From positions 186,001-250,000 of the forward strand of contig NZ_JAAGLV010000012.1 in assembly GCF_010548305.1 (NCBI RefSeq): a stretch of 64,000 nt of DNA, read 5' to 3'. A program made the translations under genes and the position numbers. Positions 44,311 to 53,226 of this stretch are shown here, piece after piece (the stretch's first letter is position 1; each line of letters starts with the position of its first letter). Under the pieces are notes generated by a model. It made no database searches. It had not been told where the DNA came from and saw only the letters and a list, made by a program, of their open reading frames with translations. Origin of the DNA: Streptomyces sp. SID13031 (GTDB taxonomy: Bacteria > Actinomycetota > Actinomycetes > Propionibacteriales > Kribbellaceae).

Positions 44311-44690
44311 TCCTCGGTGTGGATCTGCTTCCAGCGAGTGGCGAGCACCAGGCCGGCGATCAGGCCGACCGGGTACAGGTAGCTGTAGTTCGCTGCTCCG
44401 CCGCTCGGCTCACCGATTGGCAGGATCAGGATCACCGTGACCGCCACCCCGACGGTGGCGGGGAAGGCGAGCCGCTCGGCGAGGTCCCGAGGGCTGTACC
44501 ACTGCCACAGCACCCCACCCAGAACTCCCGCCAGGCTGAGGACGCTCATGGCGATCCGGTCGGACTGGCTGAGCGGATCCTGCACGCTGTCCGAGAAGAA
44601 CTGTGACAGCACGAAGCCGATGACCGCCGGGATGAGCCACCCCGTCTTGAGCCGCATCTCGGGTGACACCCGGTCGACAACCGTCCTCAT
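44307..44690 (-). CDS. Small integral membrane protein of unknown function
   Basis: The 127-residue protein has four hydrophobic segments (WLIPAVIGFVLSQFF, IAMSVLSLAGVLGGVLW, LAFPATVGVAVTVILIL, YLYPVGLIAGLVLA) and no recognisable motif. ATG at 44690 is preferred to a GTG three codons earlier because GAAAGG stands 8 bases upstream. Its end overlaps the thrC stop. Confidence 0.72.
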   Translation of the reverse strand: MRTVVDRVSPEMRLKTGWLIPAVIGFVLSQFFSDSVQDPLSQSDRIAMSVLSLAGVLGGVLWQWYSPRDLAERLAFPATVGVAVTVILILPIGEPSGGAANYSYLYPVGLIAGLVLATRWKQIHTED

Positions 44691-44743
44691 CGCCCCCACC
44701 TTTCGTTGATGGGAGCGATGATGTCAGGTGATCAGGCCCATGA

Positions 44744-46732
44744 TCAGGCCTGGCCGCGGCGTACCGCGAGGATGTGACAGGGGTCGCCGTCGGGGTCGAG
44801 CTTGACGTAGTTCTGCTGGCCCCAGCGCCAGGTGGCGCCGGTGATCTCGTCGTACACGGTGAAGGTGTCCTCCGGGCGCATGCCGAGCGCGGCCATGTCC
44901 AGGTGGACGAGGGACTCGCGGACCGAGTGCGGGTCGGTGTTCACCACGACGATGACGGTGTCGCTGTGGCCGTCGGGGCCGGTGACGCGCTTGGAGAAGC
45001 ACATGATCTGTTCGTCGTCGACCTTGTGCAGGCTGAGGTTGCGCAGCTGCTGCAGCGCCGGGTGGCGGCGGCGGATGTTGTTCAGCAGGGTCAGGTACGG
45101 CGCGAGCGTGCGGTTCTCCGCTGCGGCAGCCTTCCAGTCCCGCGGGCGGAGCTGGAACTTCTCGGTGTCCAGGTACTCTTCGGAGCCCGGCCGCAGGGCG
45201 ACGTGCTCGTACAGCTCGAAGCCGGCGTAGACACCCCAGGCCGGCGACGAGGTGGCCGCGATCGCGGCGCGGATCTTGAACGCGCCCGGTCCGCCGTACT
45301 GCAGGTAGGCCGTCAGGATGTCGGGGGTGTTGACGAAGAAGTTCGGCCGCAGGAAGTGGCCGGTCTCCTCGGTCAGCTCCTGCAGGTACTCCTCCAGCTC
45401 CCACTTCTCGTTGCGCCAGGTGAAGTACGTGTACGACTGGTGGAAGCCGACCTTCGCCAGCTCCTGCATCATCGGCCGCCGGGTGAACGCCTCGGACAAG
45501 AAGATGACGTCCGGGTCGGTCTTGCGGATCTCGCCGAGCAGCCACTCCCAGAAGTTGACCGGCTTGGTGTGCGGGTTGTCGACCCGGAACACGGTGACGC
45601 CGTGCGCGATCCACAGCTTCACGATCCGCAGTACCTCGGCGTAGATGCCTTCGGGATCGTTGTCGAAGTTGATCGGGTAGATGTCCTGGTACTTCTTCGG
45701 CGGGTTCTCGGCGTAGGCGATCGAGCCGTCGACGCGGACGTTGAACCACTTCGGGTGCTCGGTCACCCACGGGTGGTCCGGTGAGGCCTGCAGGGCGAAG
45801 TCGATGGCGACCTCGAGGTTGAGCTCGCGGGCGCGGGCGACGAACGCGTCGAAGTCGTCGAAGGTGCCCAGCTCGGGGTGGATCGCGTCGTGCCCGCCCT
45901 CGGACGAGCCGATCGCCCACGGCGAACCCGGGTCGCCCGGCTTCGGGTCGAGCGTGTTGTTCGGGCCCTTGCGGTACGACGTGCCGACCGGGTGGACCGG
46001 CGGTACGTAGAGAATGTCGAAGCCCATCGCGGCGACGGCGTCGAGCCGGTCCATGGCGGTACGGAAGGTACCCGAGACCCACTCCTGCTTCTCGTCGTCG
46101 TAGTACGCACCCTCGGAGCGCGGGAAGAACTCGTACCAGCTGCCGTACAAGGCGAGCTGCCGATCCACCCACACCGGGTACGTCTCCGACGAGGTGATCA
46201 GCTCGCGGACCGGGTACCGCCCGAGCGCCGAGCGGACCTGCGGCGAGATCCCCGCGGCCAGTCGCGCCTCGGCCGGCAACGCGCCGTTGGCCAGCGCCTG
46301 CGCGGCGTCACTGAGGGTCGACCGATCCACCCGTACTGCGGGCGGTACGCCGGCTGCGGCGCGATCGAAGAAGGCCGCCCCTTCGGCGAACATCAGGTCG
46401 ATGTCGATACCGGCCGGGATCTTGATCTCTGCGTTGTGCCGCCATGTCCCGTACGGGTCGCTCCAGCCCTCGACGGCGAACGTCCACGCGCCCTGCTCCT
46501 GCAGGGTGACGTCGACCGTCCAGCGGTCCGAGCCCTGGCCGACGGGCGTCATCAGCATCCGTCTGGTCTGTCCCGTCGGCGACGTCAGGACGACGTTCGC
46601 GTTCACCGCGTCGTGGCCTTCGCGGAAGACATTGGCCGCGATGGTGAACGTCTCGCCGACCGACGACTTGGCCGGATACGCTCCGGCGTCGACGGTCGGG
46701 GTGACCTCGGTGATCGGGATGCGCCCAGTCAT
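44744..46732 (-). CDS. glgE: GlgE maltosyltransferase (alpha-1,4-glucan:maltose-1-phosphate)
   Basis: The 662-residue enzyme extends alpha-glucan with maltosyl units from maltose 1-phosphate. It has an N-terminal beta domain and helical insert, then a GH13_3 barrel: VYVPPVHPVG-like LYVPPVHPVGTSYRKGPNN, the nucleophile in FRVDNPHTKPVNFWEW, the acid/base in FLSEAFTRRPMM, and FVNTPDIL. ATG at 46732 gives the family start RIPITEV; an 18-codon extension is not conserved-looking. It is divergent from glgP across 251 bases and separated from treS-mak by about 12 kb of unrelated genes. Confidence 0.95.
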   Translation of the reverse strand: MTGRIPITEVTPTVDAGAYPAKSSVGETFTIAANVFREGHDAVNANVVLTSPTGQTRRMLMTPVGQGSDRWTVDVTLQEQGAWTFAVEGWSDPYGTWRHNAEIKIPAGIDIDLMFAEGAAFFDRAAAGVPPAVRVDRSTLSDAAQALANGALPAEARLAAGISPQVRSALGRYPVRELITSSETYPVWVDRQLALYGSWYEFFPRSEGAYYDDEKQEWVSGTFRTAMDRLDAVAAMGFDILYVPPVHPVGTSYRKGPNNTLDPKPGDPGSPWAIGSSEGGHDAIHPELGTFDDFDAFVARARELNLEVAIDFALQASPDHPWVTEHPKWFNVRVDGSIAYAENPPKKYQDIYPINFDNDPEGIYAEVLRIVKLWIAHGVTVFRVDNPHTKPVNFWEWLLGEIRKTDPDVIFLSEAFTRRPMMQELAKVGFHQSYTYFTWRNEKWELEEYLQELTEETGHFLRPNFFVNTPDILTAYLQYGGPGAFKIRAAIAATSSPAWGVYAGFELYEHVALRPGSEEYLDTEKFQLRPRDWKAAAAENRTLAPYLTLLNNIRRRHPALQQLRNLSLHKVDDEQIMCFSKRVTGPDGHSDTVIVVVNTDPHSVRESLVHLDMAALGMRPEDTFTVYDEITGATWRWGQQNYVKLDPDGDPCHILAVRRGQA

Positions 46733-46907
46733 GGAGTTAACGAACCTTCGCTTTCCGCAGTAGGCAGGAACAGGGAAGTACAGCACTGACGTTATCGGTT
46801 CCCCGTACCCCGACGCGCCATGTACCAGTCACGGTTTGGATCAAACTGTGGATTGCTTGCTCACAGGGTGATACAGAATGAACCTTTGGTGTTAGTGGTC
46901 TGGTCCT

Positions 46908-46931
46908 GCAAGTTCTTGCTCGCGTTGCAAG
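46908..46931. promoter_or_regulatory. GCAAG/CTTGC operator-like site between glgE and glgP
   Basis: GCAAGTTCTTGC (46908-46919) is a perfect inverted repeat and a further GCAAG follows at 46927-46931, giving alternating CTTGC and GCAAG half-sites. LacI-family regulators of alpha-glucan genes in Streptomyces (MalR/Reg1) use CTTGCAG-like half-sites, as far as I recall. The site lies 53-76 bases before the glgP start. Confidence 0.5.
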
Positions 46932-46983
46932 ATCGATGCAGGCCGGGGGTGCTCTCGGCGCTCCGGGCCGGTACGGTGTCCCG

Positions 46984-49596
46984 GTGCGAGCGATACGACG
47001 ATTCTCCGTCCGCCCTGTCCTGCCCGAACCGTTGACCGGTCTCGGCACCCTGGTGAACAACCTGCGCTGGGTCTGGCACCCGGAGACGCAAGACGTCTTC
47101 GAGGCAGTCGACCCACAGCTGTGGCGCAGCACCGGCGGTGACCCGGTCCGGCTTCTCGGTGAGGTCCCGGCGGCCCGGCTCGACGAGCTGGCCAACGACC
47201 AAGCCTTCCTGCGCCGGCTCGAACTGGCCGTCAGCGACCTGAACGGCTACGTGACCGACGACCGGTGGTTCCAGGCCGAGGCCGGTTCGCCGGTCAACTC
47301 GGTCGCCTACTTCTCCCCGGAGTACGGCATCACCCACGTGCTGCCGCAGTACTCCGGTGGGCTCGGCATCCTGGCCGGTGACCACCTGAAGGCCGCCAGC
47401 GACCTCGGTGTGCCGCTGATCGGCGTCGGCCTGCTGTACCGGCACGGCTACTTCGGTCAGTCGCTGAACCGCGAAGGCTGGCAGCAGGAGCGCTACCCGC
47501 TGGTCGACCCGGACGGGCTGCCGATCAGTCTGCTCCGTGACGGTCCAGAAGCCAGCGCTGCTCCGGCCACGATCAGCGTGACCCTGCCTGGCGGCCGCAA
47601 GCTGTGCGCGCAGATCTGGGTCGCCCAGGTCGGCCGCGTGCCGCTGCTGATGCTGGACGCCGACATGGAGGACAACGAGCCCGCCGAGCGCGAGGTGACC
47701 GACCGGCTGTACGGCGGGTCCACCGAGCACCGGCTGCTGCAGGAGCTCCTGCTGGGTGTCGGTGGCGTCCGCGCCGTCCGCGAGTTCTGCCGGGTCACCG
47801 GTCACGCGGCGCCGGAGGTCTTCCACACCAACGAGGGTCACGCCGGCTTCCTCGGCGTCGAGCGGATCCGCGAGCTCGCCACCGACCAGGGCCTCGACTT
47901 CGACACCGCGCTCGAGGTCGCCCGCGGCGGTACCGTCTTCACCACCCACACCCCGGTCCCGGCCGGTATCGACCGGTTCCCGGTCGAGCTGATCCAGCAG
48001 CACTTCTCGCCGGACGTGTTCGGCGAGGGCGTCCCGATCGACCGGATCCTCGCGCTCGGCGCCGAGGACTTCGAGAACGGCGACCCGGCCGTCTTCAACA
48101 TGGCCATCATGGGTCTGCGGCTGGCCCAGCGCGCCAACGGCGTCTCCAAGCTGCACGGTGTCGTGAGCCGCGGGATGTTCGCCGGTCTGTGGCCGAGTTT
48201 CGACCCGACCGACGTACCGATCACCTCGATCACCAACGGCGTCCACGCGCCGACCTGGGTCGCGCGCGAGATCCACCAGCTGACCTACGCCAACACCGAC
48301 ACGGCCGTCGACGGTGACGGGATCTTCGAGGGTCTCGACAAGACCACCGACGCGCAACTGTGGGAGACGAAGCGGATGCTGCGGCAGCGCTTCATCGACG
48401 ACACCCGCGCCCGCGTCCACGCCTCCTGGGTGAACCGGGGCGCTTCGGAGGCCGAGCTCGGCTGGGTCAACTCGATCCTCGACCCCGACGTTCTCACCAT
48501 GGGCTTCGCCCGGCGCGTCCCGTCGTACAAGCGGCTGACGCTGATGCTGCGCGACCCCGCGCGGCTGAAGGCGATGCTGCTGCACCCGACCCGGCCGATC
48601 CAGATCGTGATCGCCGGCAAGGCGCACCCGGCCGACGAGGGCGGCAAGAAGCTGATCCAGGAAATGGTCCGCTTCGCCGACGACCCCGAGCTGCGGCACC
48701 GGATCGTGTTCGTGCCCGACTACGACATCGCGCTCGCGCAGCCGATGTACCCCGGCTGCGACGTCTGGCTGAACAACCCGCTGCGTCCGTACGAGGCGTG
48801 TGGCACGTCCGGTATGAAGGCGGCGCTGAACGGCGCGCTGAACCTGTCCATCCGCGACGGCTGGTGGGACGAGTGGTACGACGACGAGTTCGGCTGGGCG
48901 ATCCCGTCCGCCGAAGGCATCGAGGACACGGATCGTCGTGACGACCTCGAGGCGCACGCGCTGTACGACCTGATCGAGAAGCAGGTCGCACCGCGGTTCT
49001 ATGACGGCGAGGTCCCGGGCCGCTGGATCGAGATGCTCCGGCACACGATCAAGGAGCTCGGTCCGAAGGTGCTCGCGACCCGGATGGTTCGGGACTACGT
49101 GCAGCAGCTTTACGTCCCGGCCGCGCACTCGTCGCGTCAGCTCAACTCGACGTACGAGGGTGCACGCGCGCTGGCCGCCTGGAAGAAGCAGGTGCGGGCT
49201 GCGTGGCCGGCCATTCGGGTTGACCACGTGGAGCTGCAGGGGCTCGGGGATATGCCGCAGCTCGGTACTACCGTCGGCATTCGCGCCTTTGTCACACTGG
49301 GCGACTTGAAGCCGTCGGACATCGACGTGGAGGCACTGCACGGGCGCGTGAACTCGGAGGACGAGATCACGGATCCGGTCGGGGTCTCGCTGTCGCTGGC
49401 CGAGACCTACGAAGGCAACCGGCACCGCTACGAAGGCGAACTGAAGCTGGACCGCACCGGACCGTTCGGCTACACGGTCCGCGTCCTGCCCCATAACCCG
49501 ATGCTCGCCAGCCCGGCGGAACTCGGCCTGGCGGCGGGTCCGTCAGACCCGGACGACCCAGAAGCCCCGGACCTGCCTGCAGGCTCTGAATTCTGA
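46984..49596 (+). CDS. glgP: Alpha-glucan phosphorylase
   Basis: The 870-residue enzyme releases glucose 1-phosphate from alpha-1,4-glucan. It has the short DUF3417-type N-terminal region of the actinobacterial form (RRFSVRPVLPEPL), GITHVLPQYSGGLGILAGDH, the histidine region FHTNEGHAGF, THTPVPAG, and the PLP-lysine motif GTSGMKAALNG. GTG at 46984 is chosen because conserved sequence starts there; the 16 codons from an upstream ATG are unlike the family. It completes the turnover side of the GlgE pathway and is followed by a strong terminator. Confidence 0.94.
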   Translation: MRAIRRFSVRPVLPEPLTGLGTLVNNLRWVWHPETQDVFEAVDPQLWRSTGGDPVRLLGEVPAARLDELANDQAFLRRLELAVSDLNGYVTDDRWFQAEAGSPVNSVAYFSPEYGITHVLPQYSGGLGILAGDHLKAASDLGVPLIGVGLLYRHGYFGQSLNREGWQQERYPLVDPDGLPISLLRDGPEASAAPATISVTLPGGRKLCAQIWVAQVGRVPLLMLDADMEDNEPAEREVTDRLYGGSTEHRLLQELLLGVGGVRAVREFCRVTGHAAPEVFHTNEGHAGFLGVERIRELATDQGLDFDTALEVARGGTVFTTHTPVPAGIDRFPVELIQQHFSPDVFGEGVPIDRILALGAEDFENGDPAVFNMAIMGLRLAQRANGVSKLHGVVSRGMFAGLWPSFDPTDVPITSITNGVHAPTWVAREIHQLTYANTDTAVDGDGIFEGLDKTTDAQLWETKRMLRQRFIDDTRARVHASWVNRGASEAELGWVNSILDPDVLTMGFARRVPSYKRLTLMLRDPARLKAMLLHPTRPIQIVIAGKAHPADEGGKKLIQEMVRFADDPELRHRIVFVPDYDIALAQPMYPGCDVWLNNPLRPYEACGTSGMKAALNGALNLSIRDGWWDEWYDDEFGWAIPSAEGIEDTDRRDDLEAHALYDLIEKQVAPRFYDGEVPGRWIEMLRHTIKELGPKVLATRMVRDYVQQLYVPAAHSSRQLNSTYEGARALAAWKKQVRAAWPAIRVDHVELQGLGDMPQLGTTVGIRAFVTLGDLKPSDIDVEALHGRVNSEDEITDPVGVSLSLAETYEGNRHRYEGELKLDRTGPFGYTVRVLPHNPMLASPAELGLAAGPSDPDDPEAPDLPAGSEF

Positions 49597-49617
49597 GCTC
49601 TTGATCTCTGACTGAAC

Positions 49618-49659
49618 GCGGGCCCCGCCTACCTCACTAGGCGGGGCCCGCGTATTTTT
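49618..49659 (+). terminator. Rho-independent terminator after glgP
   Basis: A perfect 14-base-pair stem (49618-49631 with 49638-49651) around a 6-base loop is followed by GTATTTTT, 22 bases after the glgP stop. Confidence 0.95.
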
Positions 49660-49800
49660 CCCACGCCCACCCCCTGGTGCGCGGGCTCCTGCGTCGCCCG
49701 CTTGGTGAAAGCGTGCCGTGCTCGCCGTGCCCGAGAGGCCGACCGTCTCCCTGCCAAGGGCTGGACCATGGCGGGGGACAGCCCATTGACCAGGTCCCGC

Positions 49801-50256
49801 TCAGGCTTGCTCGTCCATCGGCGACGACAGGGCCATCAGCAACTCGGGGTCCGTATAGATGTGCGCGGTGTTCGACCACTCCGTGATCAGCTGGAGGACA
49901 AAGGCCGGTGAGCCGACGTCCTCGCTGGCGTCCCATCCCGCGGCGAGTTCTCGAGCGAACTCCCGCTGATCACCATCCGGCAGGTAGCGAACCCAAGGAA
50001 ACACCTGCGGCAGCAGATCGACCAGCTGACTCGATCGAAGGACAGGATCACTCAGGATCGCCCGCAGAAAGTCCCCGGCGATCTTCACGAGTCGGTCGCC
50101 TTGAGCCGCCCGTGAAACAGTGGTCAGCACGAAGTCGTCCTCGCCACCGCCGTTCTCGATGCGCAACGCTTGGCGCGGACTCGACGTCAACTTGTCGATC
50201 GTCTCAGTAGGCCGCTGCAGAAATTCGCTGAACGCTACTTCCTGCATCTCGCCCAT
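49801..50256 (-). CDS. Hypothetical protein with Phd-like N-terminus
   Basis: The 151-residue product starts like a Phd/YefM antitoxin (EVAFSEFLQRPTETIDKL and RIENGGGEDDFVLTTVSRA) and then has about 90 residues of helical, unassigned sequence. No toxin gene follows on the same strand. ATG at 50256 is preceded at 8 bases by TAACCT, a possible -10, so the mRNA may be leaderless; an ATG three codons later is also possible. Base composition is lower in GC than in the flanking genes. The function is not known. Confidence 0.65.
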   Translation of the reverse strand: MGEMQEVAFSEFLQRPTETIDKLTSSPRQALRIENGGGEDDFVLTTVSRAAQGDRLVKIAGDFLRAILSDPVLRSSQLVDLLPQVFPWVRYLPDGDQREFARELAAGWDASEDVGSPAFVLQLITEWSNTAHIYTDPELLMALSSPMDEQA

Positions 50257-50385
50257 GCACCCAAAGGTTAGATGCCAGACTGTACCAACACCATTCAGCT
50301 GCACTTGGCAGTCGAGCCTGAGTCGCGACCATGGGGGAGGAACTCGGACCTGACGGGTAAACTTCTACCGGTCTCGCTACGGGGT

Positions 50386-51072
50386 ATGTCCGCCCGGTCG
50401 ATGGAAGAGTTGCCGATGACAATCAAGTGGTTCCAGTTGGTCGGCGGATCCGGCTATGGCGAGTCGGGTCGCCCCGTGTTCTCCAGTGCGGTGAGTGATC
50501 GCGCTTGGGAAGCTTTCCCGGAGCTAGAAGGTCGCGTGTTGTCGGAGTTTGAGGGGGCGCGCTGGTTGCTCCAAGGAGGCTACGAGCGGGTCGCGGTCGG
50601 GCTTGAGTTCCGGACCGAGAAGAAGGGCCGGCAGTTGCGAACTGTCACCGAGATCGGCCGATTGATCTCCGTCGACTATTCGGTGGTTTGGCCGGAGTTA
50701 CAAGACGCCACGGTCGATCAGATTCGTGAGCGTTTGATGCCGATAGTTGTGGATGCGCTCGAATTGGTGGGCGAGAAGAAGGCGCTAGGTCACCTCCCGC
50801 GCCAAGGGCTGGGAGATGAGTTGGTGGCTGTTCCACTCAAACCGCTAATCGACGACCCGGCACCGTATGCCGACGTACCAGGGGACAGTTTCGTCGTCAC
50901 CCGCGAGTTGCCTGCTGACCTGAGCCCTGCGAAGGCGGTCGAGGTGCTGGAGGGCTACGAAGCAGATCTGGACGCGATCCTGTCGCGGGCCGGAAAGAAG
51001 AACGTCATCGAGGCAGAGACCTCCTCCAGCGCAGTGCGCTGGGTGATCCAGGTGCCGACTTCGAACGACTAA
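50386..51072 (+). CDS. Hypothetical protein, lower-GC gene
   Basis: I do not recognise this 228-residue protein. It is soluble-looking, with a beta-rich N-terminal half (WFQLVGGSGYGESGRPVF, GGYERVAVGLEFRT) and a mixed C-terminal half with KAVEVLEGYEADLDAIL. Possible starts are ATG at 50386, 50401 or 50416; the choice is open. The codon use (more A/T in third positions) differs from the neighbours, which suggests recent transfer. It is divergent from the Phd-like gene and may work with it. Confidence 0.7.
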   Translation: MSARSMEELPMTIKWFQLVGGSGYGESGRPVFSSAVSDRAWEAFPELEGRVLSEFEGARWLLQGGYERVAVGLEFRTEKKGRQLRTVTEIGRLISVDYSVVWPELQDATVDQIRERLMPIVVDALELVGEKKALGHLPRQGLGDELVAVPLKPLIDDPAPYADVPGDSFVVTRELPADLSPAKAVEVLEGYEADLDAILSRAGKKNVIEAETSSSAVRWVIQVPTSND

Positions 51073-51293
51073 GACGACTCCTGGCCTGCGGAGTCTTCGA
51101 CGCTGGTTCCGTACTCTCACGGTAAGGCACACAGCAACATTTCGTTCCTGCATAAGTGGGGTCGACAGCCTCGGGTATCACCCGGCGACCGACCCGACCG
51201 GTCGGCGTCATGGCCGGGTACTTCCGACTCATGCTGTCCGGCGTGGGGCTTTCCGCTACTCTGATGTGCAACCAAGCATTGCAGGAGGATGGG

Positions 51294-51755
51294 ATGGAGT
51301 TCGGAACGCTCGAGCGCGAGATCTACGTCGGGGCGTCGCCCGAGATCGTCTTCGACGTGGTGAGCAGTCCCGAACACCTCAAGGAGTGGTGGCCGGACGA
51401 CGCCCGGTATGACGCGACGCCCGGCGCGACGGGGGAGATCACCTTCGGCGAACCCGATGCCGGTGGGAAGGTCGTGCAGTTCACCGTCGTCGACGCACAG
51501 CCGCCACGGCTGTTCTCGTTCCGCTGGACGCATCCGGCCGGCGAGGTCGCGGCGGAGGGCAACTCGCTGCTCGTCACGTTCGACCTCACCCCAAGGGGCG
51601 ACGGCACGCTGGTCAAGATGACCGAGACCGGCTTCCGCGAGATGGGCTGGGAGGTCGCGGTACTGGAGGAGCAGTACAACGACCACACCTCCGGCTGGGA
51701 CTACTTCCTGCCACGGCTGCCGTCGTACGTCGAGAAGCTAGGTGCTCGATCATGA
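51294..51755 (+). CDS. SRPBCC/AHSA1-family protein
   Basis: The 153-residue protein has the START-like fold of AHSA1 proteins (REIYVGASPEIVFDVVSSPE, LKEWWPDDARYD, FSFRWTHPAG, LVKMTETGFREMGW). ATG at 51294 is chosen for the AGGAGG 8 bases upstream; longer frames are unrelated. The stop overlaps the start of an ArsR-family gene (ATGA), a pairing very common in actinobacteria. It probably binds a hydrophobic ligand; the ligand is unknown. Confidence 0.92.
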   Translation: MEFGTLEREIYVGASPEIVFDVVSSPEHLKEWWPDDARYDATPGATGEITFGEPDAGGKVVQFTVVDAQPPRLFSFRWTHPAGEVAAEGNSLLVTFDLTPRGDGTLVKMTETGFREMGWEVAVLEEQYNDHTSGWDYFLPRLPSYVEKLGARS

Positions 51756-52108
51756 GCGCCGCGACGATCGACGACGACCTGTGGTCCGCGATCGGCGACC
51801 CGACCCGCCGCCGAATGCTCGACCTCCTACTGGCCGCCGGTGAAGGCACCGCCACCAGTCTCGGCCAGCAGTTGCCGGTCACCCGCCAGGCGGTGGCCAA
51901 ACACCTCACCGTCCTCGACCGGGTCGGCCTGGTCCAGGCGAGATCGGCCGGCCGCGAGAAGCTGTACCACGTCGACGAGGCCCAACTCGCCCGCGCGGCC
52001 GCCCAACTGGAATCGGTCGGCTCCGCCTGGGACGCCCGCCTGAACCGCATCAAGCGCCTGGCCGAGGCGATCCAACGTAAGGCCGACGCCAGAGTCGGAC
52101 GCCGCTGA
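51752..52108 (+). CDS. ArsR-family winged-helix regulator
   Basis: The 118-residue protein has the ArsR helix-turn-helix (IGDPTRRRMLDLLL, then SLGQQLPVTRQAVAKHLTVL and the wing AGREKLYHV). It lacks the cysteine box of metal-sensing members, so it probably answers to another signal. It is translated in coupling with the SRPBCC gene and probably controls this operon. Confidence 0.92.
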   Translation: MSAATIDDDLWSAIGDPTRRRMLDLLLAAGEGTATSLGQQLPVTRQAVAKHLTVLDRVGLVQARSAGREKLYHVDEAQLARAAAQLESVGSAWDARLNRIKRLAEAIQRKADARVGRR

Positions 52109-52142
52109 CCACCACCCCACGCAAACCGTTGCCAAGGGCACC

Positions 52143-52200
52143 TTGTGCACCGGCTAGGCATGATCGCCCCACGATTCTGCCTAGCCGGTGCACAAAGTGG
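52143..52200. repeat. TTGTGCAC-flanked intergenic hairpin, copy 1
   Basis: TTGTGCACCGGCTAGGC (52143-52159) and its exact complement (52179-52195) form a 17-base-pair stem around a 19-base loop; the stem continues with one mismatch to 20 pairs and is followed by GTGGTC. No T-run is present. The element lies between the ArsR gene and the transporter gene. A related element with the same ends occurs at 58793. Confidence 0.7.
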
Positions 52201-52269
52201 TCAGCAGGCGGGTCCACCTGGGACCGGGCGGAGGCGTGAGGGTGGCGTTCGCGTGGAAGGATCCGTTGG

Positions 52270-53226
52270 GTGAGGCATCCTGAGGTTCGGCAGCTGGCGG
52301 CGATCGGGCTGGCGGCGGTCGGCGGAATCGCGCTGGCGGTGCAGGCCAGGTTCAACGGAGGCCTGGGCGCGAGCCTTGGTGACGGAGTTGTTGCGGCAAT
52401 GATCTCCACCGGCAGCGGGATTCTCGTCCTGCTGGCGATCGTGCCGGCGTCGCGCGGTGGCCGGCGCGCCCTCCGGCAGATCCGCGAGGCCCTGCGCGTG
52501 CGGGGTCTTCGTTGGTGGCAGTGTCTCGGCGGGGTAGCGGGTGCCCTGTACGTCGTCAGCCAAGGCGTCAGCGTCAGCTCGCTCGGAGTCGGCGTCTTCG
52601 TGGTGGCCGTCGTCGGCGGTACTTCGGCCGGCAGCCTCGCCGTCGATCGCGCCGGACTCGGGCCGGGTGGCTCCCGGGCGATCACCACGCCACGAGTGAT
52701 CGGCGCGATGGCCGGCGTCATCGCGGTGGCCATCGCCGGTCATGACCAACTGACCGGCAACGGCTCGCTGTGGCTACTGGCGCTACCGGTCCTGGCAGGG
52801 CTCGCCCTATCCGTGCAGTCCGCGCTCAACGGGCGCGTCGGCGCCGTCGCAGGCTCGCCCTGGGCCGCCGCGCTCGTCAACTTCGTCGTCGCCGGCTGCA
52901 CGCTCTGCATCGCGTTGCCGATCGAGTACCTGTTCCGAGGCGGCCCGCCCGGCGAACTCCCGTCAGAACCCTGGCTGTACGGCGGCGGCTTCCTCGGCGT
53001 CGGCGTGATCGCCATCGCGACCACGGTCGTCCGCCGCCTCGGCGTACTCGTCTTCGGCCTCGCCAGCATCGTCGGCCAACTCCTGGGCGCAGTACTGCTC
53101 GACACCCTCGGCGCCCACCGCCCACCCGCGACGACCTGGATCGCGATCGCCCTCACCCTTGGCGCAGTCGCGGTAACCACGCTGCCCAAAGCCCCGCCGC
53201 CTAAAGCACCGTCGCGCGCCGCTTGA
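52270..53226 (+). CDS. DMT-superfamily transporter with two YdcZ-type repeats
   Basis: The 318-residue protein has ten or so membrane segments made of two YdcZ (DUF606) halves, each starting with a similar motif: VQARFNGGLGASLGDGVVAAM near residue 24 and VQSALNGRVGAVAGSPWAAAL near residue 180. YdcZ proteins are often half-size dimers; here both halves are fused. The GTG start follows AAGGA. The substrate is unknown. The end overlaps the convergent transglutaminase gene by 26 bases. Confidence 0.88.
   Translation: MRHPEVRQLAAIGLAAVGGIALAVQARFNGGLGASLGDGVVAAMISTGSGILVLLAIVPASRGGRRALRQIREALRVRGLRWWQCLGGVAGALYVVSQGVSVSSLGVGVFVVAVVGGTSAGSLAVDRAGLGPGGSRAITTPRVIGAMAGVIAVAIAGHDQLTGNGSLWLLALPVLAGLALSVQSALNGRVGAVAGSPWAAALVNFVVAGCTLCIALPIEYLFRGGPPGELPSEPWLYGGGFLGVGVIAIATTVVRRLGVLVFGLASIVGQLLGAVLLDTLGAHRPPATTWIAIALTLGAVAVTTLPKAPPPKAPSRAA

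Noticed and set aside
46861..49494. 877-codon minus-strand frame
   Set aside because: Antisense to glgP, which has a full set of phosphorylase motifs.
49637..49936. Small frames on both strands after glgP
   Set aside because: They overlap the terminator or the Phd-like gene and have shadow composition.
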